Of a DNA stretch of 64,000 bases, positions 25,642 to 33,881 are shown piece by piece. Each line of letters begins with the position of its first letter. The first letter of the stretch is position 1. The notes under the pieces are model-generated. The model saw only the letters and a program-made list of their open reading frames with translations. It ran no database searches and was not told where the DNA came from. The stretch lies in NCBI RefSeq assembly GCF_964266745.1, contig NZ_CAXWGX010000027.1:62001-126000 (forward strand), read 5' to 3'. The stretch comes from Propionicimonas sp020161015 (lineage in GTDB: Bacteria; Actinomycetota; Actinomycetes; Propionibacteriales; Propionibacteriaceae). Made by a program: the position numbers and the translations under genes.

Positions 25642-25713
25642 ATGGATCCCGGACATAGTCGTCGGCATCGTGATCTCTCCTCACCACTCGTCGGCCAGCA
25701 ATTCGGGGTTTAG
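25642..25713 (+). CDS. 23-residue leader peptide upstream of the Nramp-related gene
   Basis: ATG at 25642 follows AAGGAGGTG at good spacing. The peptide begins MDPGHSRRHRDLSSPLVG and ends FGV-stop, 148 bases before the transporter start. Its SRRHRDL segment resembles the RRHVDL motif of short leader peptides found upstream of actinobacterial sulfur-metabolism genes, but it lacks their cysteines. Positions P3, S6, R7, R8 match the leader at 24868-24924. Confidence 0.5.
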   Translation: MDPGHSRRHRDLSSPLVGQQFGV

Positions 25714-25861
25714 GCACCCTCCCCGGCTCCTTCGCGTCGTGATGCACGCGGTTCCCTGACGTTCGGGATGACCGCCCGTGTGGCGTGTGTTCATGCGCCC
25801 TCTCCCTGGTTTGTTGTGCGCCGCCTGCGGGCGTGGCGCTCCTGTGCGGTTGGAGCATGTG

Positions 25862-27496
25862 ATGGTCGAGAACACGATTGGTACCAGCGCTGTGCTGGAC
25901 AGTGCCCACACCGGCGACATTGAGGGTGCCTTCGGAACGATCCGGGAGGGTGACGTGGCGCCACGCCACCGCACCTCGATGCGGTTGAAGACCTTGCTGG
26001 CGGTGATCGGGCCCGGCCTGATCGTGATGGTCGGGGACAACGACGCCGGCGCGTTCGGCACCTACACTCAGGCCGGGCAGAACTACGGCACCCGGATGTT
26101 GTGGACGCTGCTGCTGCTGGTCCCGGTGATCTATGTCAACCAGGAGATGGTGCTGCGTCTGGGGGCCGTGACCGGGGTGGGGCACGCGCGGTTGATCCTG
26201 GAGCGGTACGGCAAGTTCTGGGGCGCGTTCTCGGTGATCGACCTGTTCGTGCTGAACGCCTTGACGATCGTGACCGAGTTCATCGGCATCAGCTTGGGTT
26301 TGACTTATCTGGGTCTGCCCAAGATCCCCGGGGTGTTCGCGGCGGCCCTGATCGTGATCGCGTCGGTATCGACCGGCTCGTTCCGACGGTTTGAGCGGGT
26401 CAGCATGGTTCTGGTTGTGGGTTCGCTGACCCTGATCCCGATCTTCGTGGCGCTGCACCCGCCGGCCGGGCAGATGATGCATGACTTTGTGGTCCCGGGA
26501 ATGCCGGGCGGCTCGGAGCTGTCCACGGTCATGCTTCTGATCATCGCGATCGTCGGCACGACCGTCGCGCCGTGGCAGTTGTTCTTCCAGCAGTCCTACC
26601 TGATCGACAAGCGGATCACGCCCCGGTTCATCCGCTACGCGCGGGTCGACCTCTGGATCGGGATCGTGATCGTCGTCCTCGGCGCCGGCGCGATGATGGC
26701 GTTCTCTGCGGCCGCGTTCGCGGGAACCCCCGGGCAGGGCAACTTCACCGACACCCTCGGCATCGCCCATGGGCTGGCCGCCGCCGCAGGGCAGTGGGCC
26801 GGAATCCTGTTCGCGATCGCGCTGATCGACGCCTCCATCATTGGTGCGGCCGCTGTGGGCCTGTCAACGTCCTACGCCTTGGGAGACGTGCTCGGCCTGC
26901 ACCACTCGCTGCACCGCCGCCCGTCGGAGGCCAAGGGGTTCTACGCGGTCTTCGCAGGGCTGCTGCTGCTGTCAGCGGTGATCGTGGTGATCCCGGGCAG
27001 CCCGCTGGGGCTGTTGACAGAGGGCGTGCAGACTCTTGCCGGTGTGCTGTTGCCGTCGGCGACCGTCTTCCTGCTGTTGCTGTGCAACGACAAGGCGGTG
27101 CTCGGCCCGTGGGTCAACGGACGGGCCAAGAACATCCTCAGTGCCGTGACCATCGCCGTGCTGGTGATGCTGTCCACGATCCTGACGGCCAGCGTGCTGT
27201 TCCCGGGCATTACCTCAGCCCAGATCATCGCGATCTTCATCGCCGGCACGGTCCTCACCGCCGTCGCTGCCGCCTACCTGGCGTGGGCCGGCCACCGCCA
27301 CAAGGGCAAGACCCCACCCGCCGCCCCGCAGCCCGTGATGGACCGCGCCACCTGGCGCATGCCGCCGGTGGCGATGCTGACCAAACCCGTCATGAGCCCC
27401 GGCACGAAGACCGGACTGACCGTCCTGCGTGGATACCTGGTCGTGGCCACTGCCCTCGTCGTCATCAAGGTCGTCCAGCTCGCGCTGGGCGCCTGA
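25862..27496 (+). CDS. Nramp-related divalent cation transporter (Mg2+-type signature)
   Basis: 544 residues with about 11-12 membrane helices. Helix 1 carries GDNDAGAFG (Asp59, Asn60, Asp61) where classical Nramps have DPGN, and helix 6 has TTVAPWQLFF (Ala236-Pro237-Trp238) where classical Nramps have MPH. Loss of that methionine is the feature of the Nramp-related magnesium transporters (NRMT), so Mg2+ or Mn2+ rather than Fe2+ is likely. Start is ATG at 25862, six bases after GGAG; a longer frame begins at 25778. It opens the rightward operon and is followed at 33 bases by the MgtE-like gene. Confidence 0.85.
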   Translation: MVENTIGTSAVLDSAHTGDIEGAFGTIREGDVAPRHRTSMRLKTLLAVIGPGLIVMVGDNDAGAFGTYTQAGQNYGTRMLWTLLLLVPVIYVNQEMVLRLGAVTGVGHARLILERYGKFWGAFSVIDLFVLNALTIVTEFIGISLGLTYLGLPKIPGVFAAALIVIASVSTGSFRRFERVSMVLVVGSLTLIPIFVALHPPAGQMMHDFVVPGMPGGSELSTVMLLIIAIVGTTVAPWQLFFQQSYLIDKRITPRFIRYARVDLWIGIVIVVLGAGAMMAFSAAAFAGTPGQGNFTDTLGIAHGLAAAAGQWAGILFAIALIDASIIGAAAVGLSTSYALGDVLGLHHSLHRRPSEAKGFYAVFAGLLLLSAVIVVIPGSPLGLLTEGVQTLAGVLLPSATVFLLLLCNDKAVLGPWVNGRAKNILSAVTIAVLVMLSTILTASVLFPGITSAQIIAIFIAGTVLTAVAAAYLAWAGHRHKGKTPPAAPQPVMDRATWRMPPVAMLTKPVMSPGTKTGLTVLRGYLVVATALVVIKVVQLALGA

Positions 27497-27529
27497 ACCC
27501 CCCACACTCGTCCCGAAAGGAACACAACG

Positions 27530-28780
27530 ATGAGCGAAACAACCCAACCCCGCCCCGCAACCCCCAACGCCCCCGATCTGCTGCTCTCCGCCATGCTGCG
27601 CCACTCGGCGGTTGACCGTGCCGGGCACAGCCTGGGCCGGGTGGCCGACGTCGTCGTGCAGCTGGGCGAAAACCACAACCCGCAAGTCAGCGGGCTGGTC
27701 GCCAGCATCAGCGGCCGCGAACTGTTCATTCCCGCCACTCACATCCTTGCCTGGGACGACCAGCACCTCGTCGTGTCCGCCACACCACCCGACCTGACAC
27801 CCTTCGAACCACGCACCGGCGAGGTCCTGCTCCGCGACGACGTCCTGGGCCACCGCCTGATCGATGTCGAACAGGCCGGCCTGGCAACCGCACACGACGT
27901 GAAGCTCACCCCCACCGGCAGCGGCTGGATCGTGACCGCGGTCGACATCCACCCACGCGGCTGGCTGACCCGCCGAGGCGGACACACCTGGCGCAACTGG
28001 TCCCGGATCGAGCCCCTCATCGGCCACGACCACTCCCTGCCCGCACGCACACCCCTGGGCCGTCTGCGACACCTCAAGGCCGCCCAACTCGCCGACATCA
28101 TCGAGGAAGCCTCCGCCCGGGAGCAGCGCGAGCTCCTCACCCGCGTGCACGCCCAACCCGAGCTGGAAGCCGACGTCTTCGAAGAACTCGACCAGGACCA
28201 AGCCTCGAACCTGCTCGAAGCACGCACCGACCCCGAGATCGCCGCCATCCTGGGCCGCATGCGCGCCGACGACGCGGCCGACGCGTTGCAAGACCTCCCA
28301 CAGGAACGGCGCCTCAACGTCCTGCATCAACTGCCCGAGGCGCAGAAGAAGAAGATCACCGCCCTGCTCGGCTACCAAGAAGCCACCGCTGGCGGACTGA
28401 TGAGCCTTGACCACCTCCTGCTGCCCGCCACCACCACCGCAGCCCAAACCCTCGCCGCCGTGAGGGACGCAACCGAGATGCAACCCGAAGCCATCGTGGT
28501 CGTGTTCTGCCACGACCAGCACAATGCACTGACCGGCGCCATCAGCCTGGTCAGCCTCGTCCAAGCCAACCCCGCCGCAACCCTGGCCGAGCTCGCCGAG
28601 CCAGCCCCGGTACACGTCCACCCCGACGCCGACGTCAACGAGATCACCATGGCCATGGCCGACTTCAACCTGCTCATCCTCCCCGTCCTCGACCACGACG
28701 ACCACCTCCTCGGCGTCCTGACCAGCGATGACGTCCTCGAAGCCGCCATCGCACCCGAATGGCGACGTCGACGCGGGTAA
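27530..28780 (+). CDS. MgtE N-terminal/CBS domain protein without membrane domain
   Basis: 416 residues. The first 170 resemble PRC-barrel modules (SAVDRAGHSLGRVADVVVQL, LFIPATHILAW). Residues about 180-290 are the helical MgtE N domain (LKAAQLADIIEEASAREQRELL, DDAADALQDLPQERRLNVLHQLP), followed by a CBS pair ending LPVLDHDDHLLGVLTSDDVLEA. In MgtE these parts sense Mg2+ and gate the pore; here the channel domain is absent. It probably acts as a soluble Mg2+ sensor partner for the transporters around it (inference). GAAAGGA precedes the ATG. Confidence 0.82.
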   Translation: MSETTQPRPATPNAPDLLLSAMLRHSAVDRAGHSLGRVADVVVQLGENHNPQVSGLVASISGRELFIPATHILAWDDQHLVVSATPPDLTPFEPRTGEVLLRDDVLGHRLIDVEQAGLATAHDVKLTPTGSGWIVTAVDIHPRGWLTRRGGHTWRNWSRIEPLIGHDHSLPARTPLGRLRHLKAAQLADIIEEASAREQRELLTRVHAQPELEADVFEELDQDQASNLLEARTDPEIAAILGRMRADDAADALQDLPQERRLNVLHQLPEAQKKKITALLGYQEATAGGLMSLDHLLLPATTTAAQTLAAVRDATEMQPEAIVVVFCHDQHNALTGAISLVSLVQANPAATLAELAEPAPVHVHPDADVNEITMAMADFNLLILPVLDHDDHLLGVLTSDDVLEAAIAPEWRRRRG

Positions 28781-28918
28781 CGGCACGTCAGGCTCAGCCA
28801 ACCCCCAGGACAGGCCCGGCCGGGTGAGCACACAGCTCAACACCAAAGACCACCTGCCGGTATCTGGGTGAGGCAACCCTTGCTGGTGGAGGTTCAATCA
28901 AACGCGGAAGATGGAGAC

Positions 28919-29281
28919 ATGAGGCCACCTGGTCGGCTGAGCAGGCGCTCGTCCGGCCGGCGTGCGCCCGACGCCGACCTGCGCGCGGCCTGGCTTTCCT
29001 TGCTGCTGGTCGCGCCCTGCTTTGTGGCGGCCTACCTTTTGGCCGTCGGAATCACCAGCCTGCTCGGCTACGCGGACGCAACTGCCGTCCCATCTTGGAT
29101 GATGCTCGCCACCGCGCCCGCCTTCCTGTGCTACGCGTTACCCACGATCCCGACCTGGCGCTTCGGTAACCGTGCCCGCCTCCGCGGCGTCCGCCACGCC
29201 CTGGTGCCCTTCGGCATCGCCGTGATCATGGTCATGGCCGTCATCCTCCTCATCCCATACCCCTTACGGCGCTGGCCGTGA
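28919..29281 (+). CDS. small membrane protein, unknown function
   Basis: 120 residues from the ATG at 28919 (GGAAG eight bases upstream); an in-frame GTG at 28868 is an alternative without a ribosome site. After an Arg-rich N-terminus there are three hydrophobic segments: LSLLLVAPCFVAAYLLAVGI, MMLATAPAFLCYALP and FGIAVIMVMAVILLIPY. No family recognised. It lies inside the cation-transport operon, so a role in transport is possible. Confidence 0.6.
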   Translation: MRPPGRLSRRSSGRRAPDADLRAAWLSLLLVAPCFVAAYLLAVGITSLLGYADATAVPSWMMLATAPAFLCYALPTIPTWRFGNRARLRGVRHALVPFGIAVIMVMAVILLIPYPLRRWP

Positions 29282-29322
29282 CCAGCGGTCACTCCGCGGA
29301 TCACAACACTGCCAGCGTCGGA

Positions 29323-29380
29323 CTGGAGCCAGGAGCGCTCCAGCATGCGAGCCTGCCCACTGACCCCGCGCGCAGTGTGA
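29323..29380 (+). promoter_or_regulatory. hairpin and 11-codon reading frame upstream of mgtA
   Basis: CTGGAGC (29323-29329) pairs with GCTCCAG (29337-29343), leaving AGGAG in the loop. Two bases later an ATG opens MRACPLTPRAV-stop (29345-29380), ending 16 bases before the mgtA ATG, which itself lacks a good ribosome site. The layout suggests mgtA translation depends on the short frame. In Salmonella a proline-containing leader peptide controls mgtA; any similarity here is functional analogy only. Confidence 0.45.
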
Positions 29381-29396
29381 GGCCTACGCTGCGAAT

Positions 29397-32000
29397 ATGA
29401 CATCGCCCATGGCGAGCTCCACTAGTGCTAGTCCCAAGACGGACGACCTCAGGCAAGTGGGGGGTCTGACGGCAGCGGAGGCCGCCGAGCGTCTTCGCAG
29501 CGACGGTCCCAACGTGATCGGCGGCAAGGGTCGGCGGACTTTGTGGGCGATCCTCTTTGCGCAGGTGGCGAGCCCACTTGTGTTGATCCTGGTGGCAGCG
29601 AGCCTGGTGAGCCTTGTCGTGGGGGACGCGGTGACGGCGGGCATCATCTTGACGATCATCGTGATGAGCGCGGCCCTGGGTTTCGTCCAGGAAGCGCGGT
29701 CCGAGACCGCCGTGGCTGCGCTGCAGGCTCGCCTGACCTTGCGCGCCACCGTCGTGCGCGATGGCCAACCACAAGAGCTTCCGATCCACGACGTGGTGCG
29801 TGGCGACCTGGTCCTGCTCAGTGCCGGCGACATCGTCCCCGCCGACGTCTCCCTGGTCGAGGCCGACCACCTGTACATCGACGAGGCCTCGCTGACCGGC
29901 GAATCCGCCCCGGCCGCCAAGCTCCCACATGCCGCCGACGCCGCTGAGCCGGCGGCCGGGGACCACGACGGACTTGGGTTCTTCGGCACCAGCGTGGTGA
30001 GCGGCACCGGCACGGCTGTGGTGACCGCGACCGGTGCCCGCACGAGCTACGGCGAGATCGCGAAACACCTGGTCGAACGGGCACCGGAGAACGACTTCCA
30101 GCGCGGCGTCCGTGCGTTCGGAGGGCTGATCTTCCGGGTGACAACACTCCTGGTCATCGCCGTCCTCGTCATCAATCTCGCCCTCCACCGCCCGCTGCTC
30201 GAATCGCTGCTGTTCGCGATCGCCCTGGCCGTGGGGCTCACCCCGGAACTCCTGCCAGCGATCGTGACTCTGAACCTCACCCGTGGCGCCCAGGTATTGA
30301 GCCGCCGCGGGGTGCTGGTCAAACGGCTCCCGGCGATCCAGAACCTGGGCAGCGTCACCGTGCTGTGCACTGACAAGACCGGCACCCTGACGACGGGCAC
30401 GCTGGCGGTCGTCGGCTCGGTCGGGATCGACAAGGACGACGCTTCGGAGGCGGCACGGGCCCTGGAGTTCGCCTACCTGAACAGCCACTTCCAGACCGGT
30501 TTCGCCAACCCCCTGGACGCGGCCATCCTCGCCGGCACGCTTCAGCCGTCCGACCTCGCCTCGTACAGCAAGCGTGCTGAATTGCCCTACGACTTCACCC
30601 GGCGCCTGCTGAGCGTGGTGGTGCAGGGAGCCGACGCTCAGCCGCTGCTGGTCACCAAGGGCGCCCCGGAAGCGGTGCTGCAACGCTCCAGCCACGTGCG
30701 CGAGGATGCCGAGTCGCGGCCCATCGGCCCGGCTGAACATGCGCGGCTCGCGCGTCTCGTTGAGAGTGCCTCTGCCGATGGGTACCGGTTGGTGGCTGTC
30801 GGCTCACGCGTCCTCGCTCCGGACGAGCTCGCCGGGGCCGACGCGTCCGGCAAGGTGCATCCGATGGATCCTGTCACCACCGAGCGCGATCTGGTCTTCG
30901 AGGGACTGGTGCTGTTCAGCGACCCGCCCAAAGACGGCGTGTCTGACACCATCGCCCAGCTCGCCGGCGACGGTGTCGCACTGAAGGTGGTCACGGGGGA
31001 CAACGACCTGGTGGCGCGGCACGTCGCCGAGCAGGTGGGGCTGGTGGTCGAGGGGGTCCTCACCGGTGACGAGATCCGTGTCCTTACGCCCGCGGCACTG
31101 GTGGCGCGGGCGAAGCGGACGACGATCTTTGCGAGGGTGGATCCCGACCAGAAGCTGCAGGTGATCCGGGCACTGCACGACGGTGGAGCGGTGGTCGGCT
31201 ACCTCGGGGACGGCATCAACGACGCGCCTTCCCTGCACGCGGCGGACGTGGGGATCAGCGTGGACAACGCCACCGACGTGGCCCGCTCAGCGGCCAGCAT
31301 CATCCTGCTCGAGCCGAGCCTTGCCGCGATCCACCAGGGTGTGGTCGAGGGTCGCCGCACGTTCGCCAACACCCTGAAGTACATCCGGATGGGCACCAGC
31401 TCGAACTTCGGGAACATGCTGAGCATGACCGGTGCCGCGCTCGTGCTGCCGTTCCTGCCGATGACCCCGGGGCAGATCCTGCTGAACAACCTGATCTACG
31501 ACGCGTCCCAGACCGCCATCCCCACCGACACCGTCGACGACGCGGTCACAGGCACCCCCGCCCGCTGGGATGTCGGCAGCATCCGGCGGTTCATGCTCAT
31601 CTTCGGGCCAGTCTCGTCCGTCTTCGACTTCCTGACGTTCGGGGTGCTGCTGTGGGCCGTGGGCGCAAACGAGCAGCAGTTCCAGACCGGATGGTTCATC
31701 GAATCCCTCTTCACCCAGGTCCTGGTCGTCCTCGTCATCCGCACCCGCCTGAGCCCGTTCTGGCGCAGCCGACCCAGCCGTCCGCTGACCGTCGCGATCA
31801 TCGCCGCACTCGCGGTGACCGTGGTGATCCCGCTCAGCCCGCTGGCGCCGCTGCTCGGCTTCGCAGCGCTACCGGTGGTGTTCTGGGTCCTACTCGTGGT
31901 CCTGGTGGCTGGCTACCTGGCTCTCGTCGAGCTCGTGAAACGACGATTCGACAATGCGCGGCCGGCCACCCCGGTAGGGACAGTTCGGACGAGCGCCTAA
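29397..32000 (+). CDS. mgtA: magnesium-translocating P-type ATPase (type IIIB)
   Basis: 867 residues; imports Mg2+ at the cost of ATP. It has the actuator motif DEASLTGES, phosphorylation site CTDKTGTLT, hinge GDGINDAP and, in the fourth membrane helix, VGLTPELLPAI, characteristic of MgtA/MgtB rather than Ca2+ or heavy-metal pumps. The N-terminus is soluble (LTAAEAAERLRSDGPNVI). About ten membrane helices are visible. It is the last gene of the rightward cation operon. Confidence 0.92.
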   Translation: MTSPMASSTSASPKTDDLRQVGGLTAAEAAERLRSDGPNVIGGKGRRTLWAILFAQVASPLVLILVAASLVSLVVGDAVTAGIILTIIVMSAALGFVQEARSETAVAALQARLTLRATVVRDGQPQELPIHDVVRGDLVLLSAGDIVPADVSLVEADHLYIDEASLTGESAPAAKLPHAADAAEPAAGDHDGLGFFGTSVVSGTGTAVVTATGARTSYGEIAKHLVERAPENDFQRGVRAFGGLIFRVTTLLVIAVLVINLALHRPLLESLLFAIALAVGLTPELLPAIVTLNLTRGAQVLSRRGVLVKRLPAIQNLGSVTVLCTDKTGTLTTGTLAVVGSVGIDKDDASEAARALEFAYLNSHFQTGFANPLDAAILAGTLQPSDLASYSKRAELPYDFTRRLLSVVVQGADAQPLLVTKGAPEAVLQRSSHVREDAESRPIGPAEHARLARLVESASADGYRLVAVGSRVLAPDELAGADASGKVHPMDPVTTERDLVFEGLVLFSDPPKDGVSDTIAQLAGDGVALKVVTGDNDLVARHVAEQVGLVVEGVLTGDEIRVLTPAALVARAKRTTIFARVDPDQKLQVIRALHDGGAVVGYLGDGINDAPSLHAADVGISVDNATDVARSAASIILLEPSLAAIHQGVVEGRRTFANTLKYIRMGTSSNFGNMLSMTGAALVLPFLPMTPGQILLNNLIYDASQTAIPTDTVDDAVTGTPARWDVGSIRRFMLIFGPVSSVFDFLTFGVLLWAVGANEQQFQTGWFIESLFTQVLVVLVIRTRLSPFWRSRPSRPLTVAIIAALAVTVVIPLSPLAPLLGFAALPVVFWVLLVVLVAGYLALVELVKRRFDNARPATPVGTVRTSA

Positions 32001-32130
32001 CTGGCCGAACGACGTCAGAGTATGGACTTCTGCAACTCATCGAGCCGGGCCTCCAGCACGGACAACTCGAGCCGGAGGCCGACGGAGCTCTTCGATGTGC
32101 TTGTATGTTGCTTGCGGGGAGCAAATGAAA

Positions 32131-32166
32131 GGCCCCGTGACTAGTGTTCTACCTAGTCAAAGGGCC
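32131..32166 (+). terminator. hairpin downstream of mgtA
   Basis: GGCCC (32131-32135) pairs with GGGCC at 32162-32166 and, inside, GACTAG pairs with CTAGTC around an 8-base loop. It lies 130 bases after the mgtA stop and just outside the IS element. There is no T-run, so Rho-independent termination is only likely. Confidence 0.5.
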
Positions 32167-32203
32167 ATTCAGATAAAGCTCCCCCGCCTGGACTCGGTGA
32201 GAG

Positions 32204-33584
32204 TCCCGGGGAGTGGTGGGGTTTCGGGGATCGGCGTGGCCTGAACTGAGAGGCGGGCCATCGGCGTGATTCTTCGGTGTGTACGGCCAAGCACGCATCG
32301 AAGGAGATCTCACCGATGGCCCTGTCTGATTCTGCCGTGTCCGAGCTATTGGACGCATTCCGTGCCGGTGACGGCGTTGACCTGGTGCGCGAGTCGGTCC
32401 GGCTCGTGCTCCAGGAACTGATCGAAGCCGAAGCCGCCCAGGTGATCGGCGCTGCCCGCTACGAACGCACCCCCGATCGGGTCACCGAACGCAACGGTGC
32501 CCGGCCGAGAGAACTAATGACGAAGGCTGGCACCGTGGAGCTGGCGATCCCGAAGCTGCGTGCCGGCTCGTTCTTCCCGTCGGTGTTGGAGGCCCGCCGA
32601 CGGATCGACCAGGCCCTGTACGCGGTGATCATGGAAGCCTGGGTGAACGGCGTCTCTACCCGCAACGTCGACGATCTGGTCGTCGCGCTCGGCGGCACCG
32701 GAATCTCCAAGTCCGAGGTGTCCCGGATCTGTCAGCGCCTGGACGAGGAGGTCGGCCGATTCCGCACCCGCAGGCTCGACACCACCAGCTACCCCTACGT
32801 CTTCCTCGACGCGACCTACCTGCACGTCCGTGGTGGCGGGCTGGTCACCAGCAAAGCCGTCGTGGTGGCCACCGGAGTCACCGCTGAGGGCCGCCGCGAG
32901 ATCCTCGGGCTGGATGTCGGGGACAGCGAGGACGAGGTGTTCTGGCGCAAGTTCCTCACCCACCTGAAAAGCCGCGGCCTGAACGGGGTTCGGCTCGTCA
33001 TCTCCGACCAACACGCCGGGCTGGTCGCGGCGATCGCCCGCAGCTTCCAAGGCGCGGCGCACCAACGCTGCCGGGTCCACTTCGCCCGGAACCTGCTCGC
33101 CATGGTGCCCAAGAACCAGATGGACATGGTCGCGGCCCTGTTCCGCACCATCTTCGCCCAGCCTGACGCCGAGACCGTCGCCGCCTGCTGGGAACAGGTC
33201 CGCGACCAGCTCGCCGCCCGCATCCCCAAGATCGGGCCCTACATGGACGAAGCCAAGACCGAGGTCCTGGCCTTCGCCGCCTTCCCACGGGTCCACTGGC
33301 GCAAGATCTGGTCCACCAACCCGCTCGAGCGGCTCAACAAAGAGATCAAACGCCGAGCCCGCGTCGTCGGCATCTTCCCCAACGAAGCCAGCGTGATCAG
33401 GCTCGTCGGCATGATCCTCACCGACACCAACGACGAATGGACCATCGACGAACGCCGCTACCTCTCCGAAGCATCCATGGCACTACTCACCAAGCCGGGC
33501 GATAATCAGCCTGTCGCCGCCATCACCGGCAGCGACCTGTAGGCACCGAGGCAATCACCCCGGAAAGCCCACCACCCGCAGGGA
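32204..33584 (+). mobile_element. IS256-family insertion sequence
   Basis: Imperfect terminal inverted repeats of about 27 bases bound the element: the left starts TCCCGGGGAGTGGTGGGG at 32204 and the right, reversed, reads TCCCTGCGGGTGGTGGGC ending at 33584. Length is about 1.38 kb with one intact transposase gene. A target duplication could not be identified with confidence. It sits between mgtA and the integrase. Confidence 0.75.
32316..33542 (+). CDS. IS256-family transposase
   Basis: 408 residues, intact Mutator-type DDE transposase: YVFLDATYLHVR (first Asp), VRLVISDQHAGLVAAI (second Asp), then the characteristic HQRCRVHFARNLLAMVPK and IWSTNPLERLNKEIKRRARVVGIFPN containing the Glu. The ATG at 32316 follows AAGGAGAT. 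Intact and probably functional. Confidence 0.95.
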   Translation: MALSDSAVSELLDAFRAGDGVDLVRESVRLVLQELIEAEAAQVIGAARYERTPDRVTERNGARPRELMTKAGTVELAIPKLRAGSFFPSVLEARRRIDQALYAVIMEAWVNGVSTRNVDDLVVALGGTGISKSEVSRICQRLDEEVGRFRTRRLDTTSYPYVFLDATYLHVRGGGLVTSKAVVVATGVTAEGRREILGLDVGDSEDEVFWRKFLTHLKSRGLNGVRLVISDQHAGLVAAIARSFQGAAHQRCRVHFARNLLAMVPKNQMDMVAALFRTIFAQPDAETVAACWEQVRDQLAARIPKIGPYMDEAKTEVLAFAAFPRVHWRKIWSTNPLERLNKEIKRRARVVGIFPNEASVIRLVGMILTDTNDEWTIDERRYLSEASMALLTKPGDNQPVAAITGSDL

Positions 33585-33881
33585 CGCCATCTGGACTCGA
33601 ATCTCACAGTCAGGTGCTGGACGACGTCTATCTAGGTCGCAAGACCGCGAGCTGGCGTGGCCACGACCAACGAACCGGGTCGCCCTCAAAGGGAGTATGC
33701 CCTCCAGCGACCCGATACAGAGCCATGGATCATTCGCGCAGATGTTGTGCGTATGTTGTGCAGCCCTGCTCCAGGCGCCCAGTCTGACGGTATTACCCCT
33801 AGCCAGAAAGAGATTCTGCTTGGTGCCGGGAAGGGGAGTCGAGCCTGATCGTCAAAGATGCACGTGCCGAGGGACGGGCCC
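33585..33881. other. non-coding gap between IS256 and the integrase gene
   Basis: About 300 bases with no supported gene, repeat or promoter. Short frames exist but have no recognisable homology. Confidence 0.5.

Larger units (their letters stand above)
25503..25861. other. 359-base divergent regulatory region
   Basis: Holds the ArsR operator candidate (25539-25546), a short frame with a strong ribosome site (25642-25713) and, between that frame and the Nramp-related start, short stems such as GGTTCCC/GGGATGACC near 25752-25775. No other gene is seen. Confidence 0.5.

Noticed and set aside
24819..25861. An M-box or yybP-ykoY (Mg2+/Mn2+) riboswitch before the ABC or Nramp-related genes
   Set aside because: I could not find the conserved core segments of either class on the correct strand; the leaders contain short reading frames instead. 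A covariance-model search would settle it.
32001..32130. C-terminal fragment of a coiled-coil regulator on the minus strand (LELSVLEARLDELQKSIL)
   Set aside because: Only about 30 codons, cut off by stops and without any DNA-binding part; cannot be told from chance.
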